A stretch of DNA of 64,000 bases from Trogon surrucura (lineage: Eukaryota; Chordata; Aves; Trogoniformes; Trogonidae), in the NCBI GenBank assembly GCA_020746105.1, contig CM036617.1, positions 142,255,845-142,319,844 on the forward strand. The letters are read 5' to 3'. Each line of letters opens with the position of its first letter. The first letter of the stretch is position 1. Of the stretch, positions 58,301 to 64,000 are shown piece by piece. The notes beneath the pieces were generated by a model, which was not told the origin of the DNA, did not search any database, and was given only the letters and a program-made list of their open reading frames with translations. The position numbers and the translations under genes are program-made.

Positions 58301-60148
58301 GTAAGGAAAAGCTGAGCTGAGCCAAACCATGAGTTGATTGAGTTTTAAGAAAAAGTGCATTTTGGAGACAAATATTATATATTGTGTGGTATTTTTAAAT
58401 TAAAGTGGGATTTTTTTTTTAAAAATGTGTATTATACATCATTATTAATCTTAGTGGTGGAACGTAGTAATTGATTACTTTTCTGAATGGAAATGAAAAT
58501 TTAGTGAAATGCACCCAACAGCTTTTTGAAATGCCTTGCTAGTTCAAGGCAGCCACTTGTTGATGTTGGGTGTTCAAAGGAAGGTAAAAAAGCAGGCGTA
58601 GGAAAACCTTTTGTTACCCAGTTCTGATGACCATAAAATGTCCGCTCTTCAGGTTTTACAAGATCTCAATCTCTTGCATGTGTTTTAATTCCAGGTTTAG
58701 TTTCTCAACTTCGAACAGGCTGGCTCTTGGTTGTTGGCTTTCTTTTGCTTGTAAAGGAAGCGCTGCAGCCTCTCAAGAAGCAAATCCCTTTATACTTGTA
58801 AAAGAGGCTGCAGCTGTTGAAAGCCGGGTCTCCAGCTCAGATTCTGTGCCCTCCATCGGGCTGGGCCTTGGGCAAGGATGTTGGTCTCAAGGTCCAGCTA
58901 TTTTTAAGCTCCCACGAACTTGGAATGTGCGAAGTGAAAGAAAGGCTTTTAAATGGGTAAGGTCAGAGTGTTTTCAGGTGTTAACCGAGTTTGTAAAAGC
59001 AAGCCCTAGGATAAACTGTTCATCTAGGGCATTAATATTTATGGATTGAGCATCTGTCAAGCTCTGGTGTTGATACAGCCTTTCCATTTTGGGGGAGCCC
59101 TTGGTGTTAGGGCAGGGGAAGGCGCGCAGCGGAAGGCTGCGCACAAGTTGTTGCGCTGCTTCCACCCACTGCCAAACTTTGGAATATCAAACACCCAGTC
59201 ATGTGTGATCCCGAGGGGAATCTTTCTGTAAGTTGTAATCCTGGGGATGCAGGCGGCCCTTGGAGGGAATATGGGAGCAAGTCAGATGTGAAATCCTGTG
59301 CTTAAAGTAGAGAGCTTGATGGGTCTTCATTCATGAGGTGTCTGCTAGCACATCTCTACTGTTGTGGGTGATCAGGATCACAAAGAGAGGCGAGATCTCT
59401 CAGGCAGTCCTGGAATTGACTCTCAGGAATGCAGGGTCAAAGAACTAGTGTGGAGAGCAAAGAACAGGATCTGTTTTTATAATGACCTCAGTTGTTAAGG
59501 ACGTCTCTTACTATGTCTTCGCCCTTCAGGACTTTTTCAGACCATGCAGGTTTGCAAAGTGCTGGAGAAGTCTTCTGCCCAGAATCGTGTCTGAATGTAA
59601 AATGTTCACATTGCTTCTTGCTTGGAAATAGAAAACCTAAATAGCTTTGGTTGTAGTTTGAGATGGGCAATTTCAAACCATCAAACATTTTAACAAGTCG
59701 CTGCCCAGCATCGCTCAGGTGACGTGCCTGCTTTCTCACATTTGCAGTGAATAAGCAGAGTGGATGAGCTTAAACATTGTAGGAGAGCTAGAACAGTTCT
59801 GTCTTCTTGTTGCTGTGAGCTAGGAGGGTACAGTACACATGGTAGTGTTAGTTGACCATCCCTGTTGCCTGCTTTGAGCTCTGACAGAGATAGGCTTAAA
59901 GACTTCTGGGTTCTCTTAGCGTAAACCAAGAGAGAACGCATATGGTGTGGTGGTAGCCTAGTTTCCATGCATGAGGCTGTGAGTCCTTCCCAGGGAAAGA
60001 GGAGGACTTGCGCCCCTTGAGCAGAACCACAGCACCGGGGCGATGGCTGCACAGTCTAGGCAGCGGTTCCTGCCCTGAACCTTCACGCTTACCCATCTTG
60101 ACTCGTGGATCCTTGCGTAAAACTTTATGAAAACTTGGCATTTATTCA

Positions 60149-60314
60149 CAGAATCACAGAATGTTGGAGGTTGGAAGGGACCTCAAAGATCATCTAGTCC
60201 AACCCCCCTGCCAGAGCAGGATCACCTATAGTAGAGCACACAGGCACGCGTCCAGGTGGGTTTTGAATGTCTCCAAAGAAGGAGATTCCACAACCTCCCT
60301 GGGCAGCCTGTTCC
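60149..60314 (-). mobile_element. CR1 LINE, short 3' fragment, minus orientation
   Basis: On the + strand it starts CAGAATCACAGAATGTTGG, then GGGACCTCAAAGATCATCTA and TGCCAGAGCAGGATCACCTA, ending abruptly after GGGCAGCCTGTTCC. It closely matches the reverse complement of the 16-kb copy, including its ATTCTGTG-type tail. It looks young but is severely 5'-truncated. Confidence 0.96.
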
Positions 60315-61803
60315 TAGCTTATGCTTTTTCAGAATGGACATTTCAGCAAAGAGAGTCGTCTCTACACACCTGCGCTAATGATTACATTCTCGGTGCATTA
60401 ATCACTTCATATGGTTAAGAGTTTTAGGAATAATTTCTGTTGTTGTATCTGCTTAAGACTTATAAAGTGTTTGCTTACTAAATAATATCTTGCATTTTTG
60501 GATCATTGAATGCATTTTGTCTGCCAGTGAAAGTTAACTAAATAGTCTGTGTTCAGTGTATAAAATGTCGTGCAAGGGAGGAATAACCAATATACTTTCT
60601 AGCTGTGTTTTATACTGCTACTGTGAATGGTGTGCTGTGACTTAGCACTTCAGAAAACTTCATCTCTATTAGAAGACCAGTGACTAATGTCATTTAATTG
60701 GTGATTTCAAGATAACGTTGGTAAGCGTGAATAGGTTCCTTCCCCTTCTACTGTAATGAATGCAGTGTTTAGGTTTTATTTCTTGCTAATAATAATTATT
60801 AGTTTTTTATAAGTTCTGTAGATGGTCATCAGCTCACTGCAAAGTTAAAACCTGCAGACCTGTACCTTCAGCCACTAGTGAAACTGAGCCTGCTTAAGAT
60901 AATTCCTTGAGCTGGATCTCAAGTACTGGTTGATGGAGCACTTAAGAGCTACCTCTATGGAAGAACTGAGAGCTGCTGGAAGGTGCTGAACTGGTCAGTG
61001 TGATCAGTTCTGCTGATCAGTAGTGCTGAACCGCGCTTCAGATAGTGTTGTTTTAATCTGCCAAATTGTTCAAAACCTCCAGGTGTCGTGGTGAAGCCAG
61101 ATTTGCCAGTCTTTTATCTGAGTGGCTGTTTCTTAGGGGTCTGAATGCTGATACCTCTATTATACATGTATGTCCTTCAAAGGAGGACCTCTCCATCACT
61201 CATTCTGGCAGTGCTTCTGTAGAGGACTGCTGAATCTCTCTAATAAAAAAAAGTAATCCAGAGATCTGAGGGCTTTTTCTATCTCAGTGCAAGTGATTGC
61301 AGCTATTTCCAATTCTAGGTCAAATAATTTTGTACCTGAACACTGATGCCAGGCAAGAATGATGTTACGATTTAAGCACTTTATTAAAGAGGAAGGGAGT
61401 TACGTTTTTCTATTTTTCTTAAGTCTGAGGAAACGGAAATAGGAGCTTGGTCAGATTTCTGACAAATGCACGTCATTCTTAATATTTCTATACAAATGTT
61501 AATGTTGCTCTCGGTCTTGATTGCATGCGACTCCCTGAAAAAAAAATCAAATCCCTACTGCTGAATGCTAATAGATCACATCCCTTTAGAATCTCTGGAG
61601 GAATACAAAGGGAATAAAGTTTGCTTGCTTGTTTTTTCTTGGTCTGCTACCGTATTCAACATCAGCTAGCACTTCTGCTTTGTCTTCTTTCTGTCACATC
61701 AGCATAGCAACTGAGTGGCAAACATGACAGGAAGCCAGGGAGATATATGGTAATGTGGCATGGTAGCAAAGGATTTATAAGACCTTTTTTTTTTTTTCTC
61801 AAG

Positions 61804-61843
61804 GTGAATTGCTTAAGATTACAGCTGCAGCTTCTAAATATTG
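61804..61843 (+). CDS. Candidate exon (40 nt)
   Basis: A very T-rich acceptor ending TTTCTCAAG (61,803) and a donor ATTG|GTGAGG (61,844) flank an open frame that reads VNCLRLQLQLLNI if entered in phase 0. It ends one base into a codon. Small size and T-run acceptor keep confidence low. Confidence 0.2.
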
Positions 61844-62044
61844 GTGAGGAAAAACTGTTAAGGATGCAGGATTTGATTAAATCACTTCCTGAACTAGCTA
61901 TGCAGGGTGATGCCCGATTGTGTGGTGAAATCTAGTTCAGGAGCCGCAAAGACCTTATGAGTCTTTCAGGATGGTGTGAAGACAGTTTGTTAGGGTCTTG
62001 CTGCTTAAAGTTGCAGATAAAAGGGACTTTTTTTTTTTCCATAG

Positions 62045-62103
62045 TCCTGGTGTTTAGAGCATTGACAAGCAATGATCCAAGAGGTACAAGCCCTTTTCCT
62101 CTT
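62045..62103 (+). CDS. Candidate exon (59 nt)
   Basis: A strong acceptor (TTTTTTTTTTCCATAG, ending 62,044) and a donor CTT|GTAAGA (62,104) enclose a frame that completes the split codon from 61,843 and reads LVFRALTSNDPRGTSPFPL. It returns to phase 0. An alternative donor GTACAA lies at 62,094. Confidence 0.22.
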
Positions 62104-63624
62104 GTAAGAGAGCTTGTGTGCAGGGCTGCCGCAGCAGCAAAAGATTTTGGGGGAAGAGAGAGCAGTTAGTCCACCTGTCCGTGCAAAGCTCTGTAGAGCG
62201 ACTGAAATGAAAGCAGTTAATTGATAATGGTGGATCCAGGGTGCATTTGCAATGTGCAGAACAGTCTACACCAGTGTCTAATTTCTTTGCAGACTACAAA
62301 GTGCCTTTAACTGGTTTACGTCCATATGTCTAGATACATCCATAAAAACATGCCTTTAAACTCAGTTCGTGTGAGCTCACTTGATAGCCTGTTGGCGGAA
62401 AGGTCCCCTCTCCCTTGCCCTTTTTGTGTTTTCTGTGTTGATGTGACTCGTACCTTAAAAGCACCAACTGCATAAAAACAAACACAGGGTGCTTTAAAAT
62501 AGCAGGTTCTTAAAAATAAATTGGTTTGTGAGATTGTGGCATTGGATGGATTTAGCTGCTGTGAAGCTGTGCTGCTTGCGAATGCTTTTCATTGCCAGTG
62601 CCTGCCCAAGGTGCTGGCTGTGGAAAGGTTGGGTGCTATTTGCCACTGGCTTTAACTTGCTCGCTGTGAGAAACAGCGTGGTAGCAACTATTCACTTGAC
62701 TGACATTTTGGTGAAAGGGCATGGCTGTGACATGCTCCAGTGCAAGATTAAGACTCGAGTTATTATTTTGTTCTTATGGCAGTGTGTGGTATACTGGGAC
62801 TCCAACCTTGAGTGCTAGCTCACTCTTCTAGAGGGTCAGAACTCCAGAGTGGCAAAGGTTTTTTAAGAGAGCTGGAGTGTATGTCTTGACAAGACCTTAT
62901 CTAGCTCTTGAATTCAAATGATTACTTTAAACTATTGTGAGAAAAGCCTCAGGTGCTAAAAGTCTTTGAGAACCGAAGTACTTGGGCTGTAGTGTATAAC
63001 GTAATACGCAGAAATCTTTTAAGAGCAAGTGGTAGTAGATTGCAAATTGTGAGTGCCCACAGCCCCTCGTGGGAAGACGGCATGTTTGTAACTCCTGCTG
63101 AGCTACGAGTGTAAATCACACCATGTGTAAGTGTGATTGTGGCTCTCTGAGAGGACAGAGCCACACATGTCATGCCCAGAAGGAGACACTCACTTCCCTT
63201 TCTTTGGAGCTTCTTTCCTCCTTGGCCATGGCTGGTTACTTTTATCCTACTTTGGTGAATATAGTATCTGAAAGATCTTTAAGAGAGTCCTGTGGTAGAG
63301 CGAATGGATTATTCCAGCTGTATTCAGTAGTTCAGATGTGAAAGAAATGGATTGATTTTTTTTTTTTTCTTTGCTTATCTGAACATATTGTGTTTGTTTC
63401 GTTATCACTAGATGTCCATTAAGTACTTTTTGTTCCTCCATTTGCTTATGGTAGGCAGCTACTCCTGAATAAATTAGGAGAGGCAATATAGAGAGGGTAG
63501 GATTGTGTTGGCTTGTGACTGTTGACTCACTTTCCAAAGAAAGAATAGGCTCAGTTGTATAATCCTATTTTTTTTCTTCTTCGTTCTAGCACATCAGTTC
63601 ACTATGTTATTGTTTTCATTGCAG

Positions 63625-63675
63625 CCTGCTAAGTTTGTAGAACAAGTGACTTCTTTGAATGTCAAAGCTGACTAA
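63625..63675 (+). CDS. Candidate exon reading to a stop (16 codons plus stop)
   Basis: A good acceptor (TATTGTTTTCATTGCAG, ending 63,624) leads into PAKFVEQVTSLNVKAD and TAA at 63,673-63,675, phase 0 from the preceding candidate. No AATAAA follows before the window ends. It could be an alternative terminal exon or chance. Confidence 0.2.
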   Translation, partial: PAKFVEQVTSLNVKAD

Positions 63676-64000
63676 CTTCATAGCATCACTCAGTAGCAAG
63701 TGCCTTTTTTTTTTTTATGATGAACTCTGACATTTTGAACACTGCCTATTAGAAAAAGTCCCTTCTGTATACAGTATGGTGAAATACTAAGCCAGCAGCG
63801 AAATTCTTGTATGTAGGTGTGTGTTAGGTGTGTTTCTCCACACCCCCTCCATTCAAACAGTGTGGCCAGAATGCAAATACAGAGAAATCCTCACTTCAGT
63901 GAGGAGGTGGCTGAGGTAATGCTTACAAGGCAATACTACCCACTTGCCAGTGCACTGAGATTCAAACCATATTTAAGACTTTCCTGTGCCATGCCCTCAT

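Larger units (their letters stand above)
56977..60148. other. Intron-like sequence with an exon candidate
   Basis: AT-rich, T/G-biased. Contains an A18 run at 57,321-57,338 and the exon candidate 58,223-58,300. Nothing else recognised. Confidence 0.5.
60315..64000. other. Intron-like sequence to the window edge, with short exon candidates
   Basis: T/G-biased. Three plus-strand exon candidates lie at 61,804, 62,045 and 63,625. No repeats recognised besides T runs next to acceptors. Confidence 0.5.

Noticed and set aside
1-64000. tRNA, rRNA, CRISPR arrays, endogenous retroviruses, DNA transposons, toxin genes
   Set aside because: Looked for B-box-like motifs, regularly spaced repeats, paired long terminal repeats and recognisable viral or transposase domains. 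None was found by reading.

Overview
This is a vertebrate nuclear window and almost certainly avian. Nine fragments of CR1 LINE retrotransposons are recognisable. They total about 3.1 kb, roughly 5% of the window. They are the only interspersed repeat family I can identify: I see no SINEs, LTR elements or DNA transposons. That low, CR1-dominated repeat load is typical of birds; crocodilians and turtles also carry CR1 but usually with other families. There are no prokaryotic genes, rRNA or tRNA genes, operons or CRISPR arrays.

Layout. Positions 1-33,300 are AT-rich and probably intronic. The + strand is visibly rich in A and C, as expected if transcription runs on the minus strand. A CpG-island complex spans about 33,560-35,480, in two islands separated by an A/T-tract linker. 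From about 36 kb onward the + strand becomes T/G-rich, which suggests the complex is a divergent promoter. Next to it, a segment of about 630 bp is present twice in direct orientation (35,873-36,502 and 37,530-38,163). Positions 38-53.6 kb are AT-rich, with old CR1 pieces and a plausible terminal coding exon at 53.0 kb. A second CpG island (53,690-54,640) carries three ZNF143/THAP11-type ACTACA...TCCCA motifs, two CCAAT boxes, GC boxes and two or three candidate first-exon splice donors. It probably starts a plus-strand gene running off the right end. Positions 55.4-60.3 kb hold three CR1 copies in its putative first introns.

No gene can be named from sequence alone. The long open frames in the GC-rich islands are compositional, and most other frames are chance. 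Short exon candidates are listed only where a good acceptor, a good donor (or a stop) and an open frame coincide. They are low confidence because eye-spotted splice sites are often false.

I found no convincing undescribed molecular system. The most distinctive signals are: a 25-bp exact templated insertion inside a CR1; the 630-bp direct duplication; the ZNF143-motif promoter with a phase-consistent series of downstream exon candidates; back-to-back hairpins at 30.9 kb; and the compositional strand switch at the 34-kb island.
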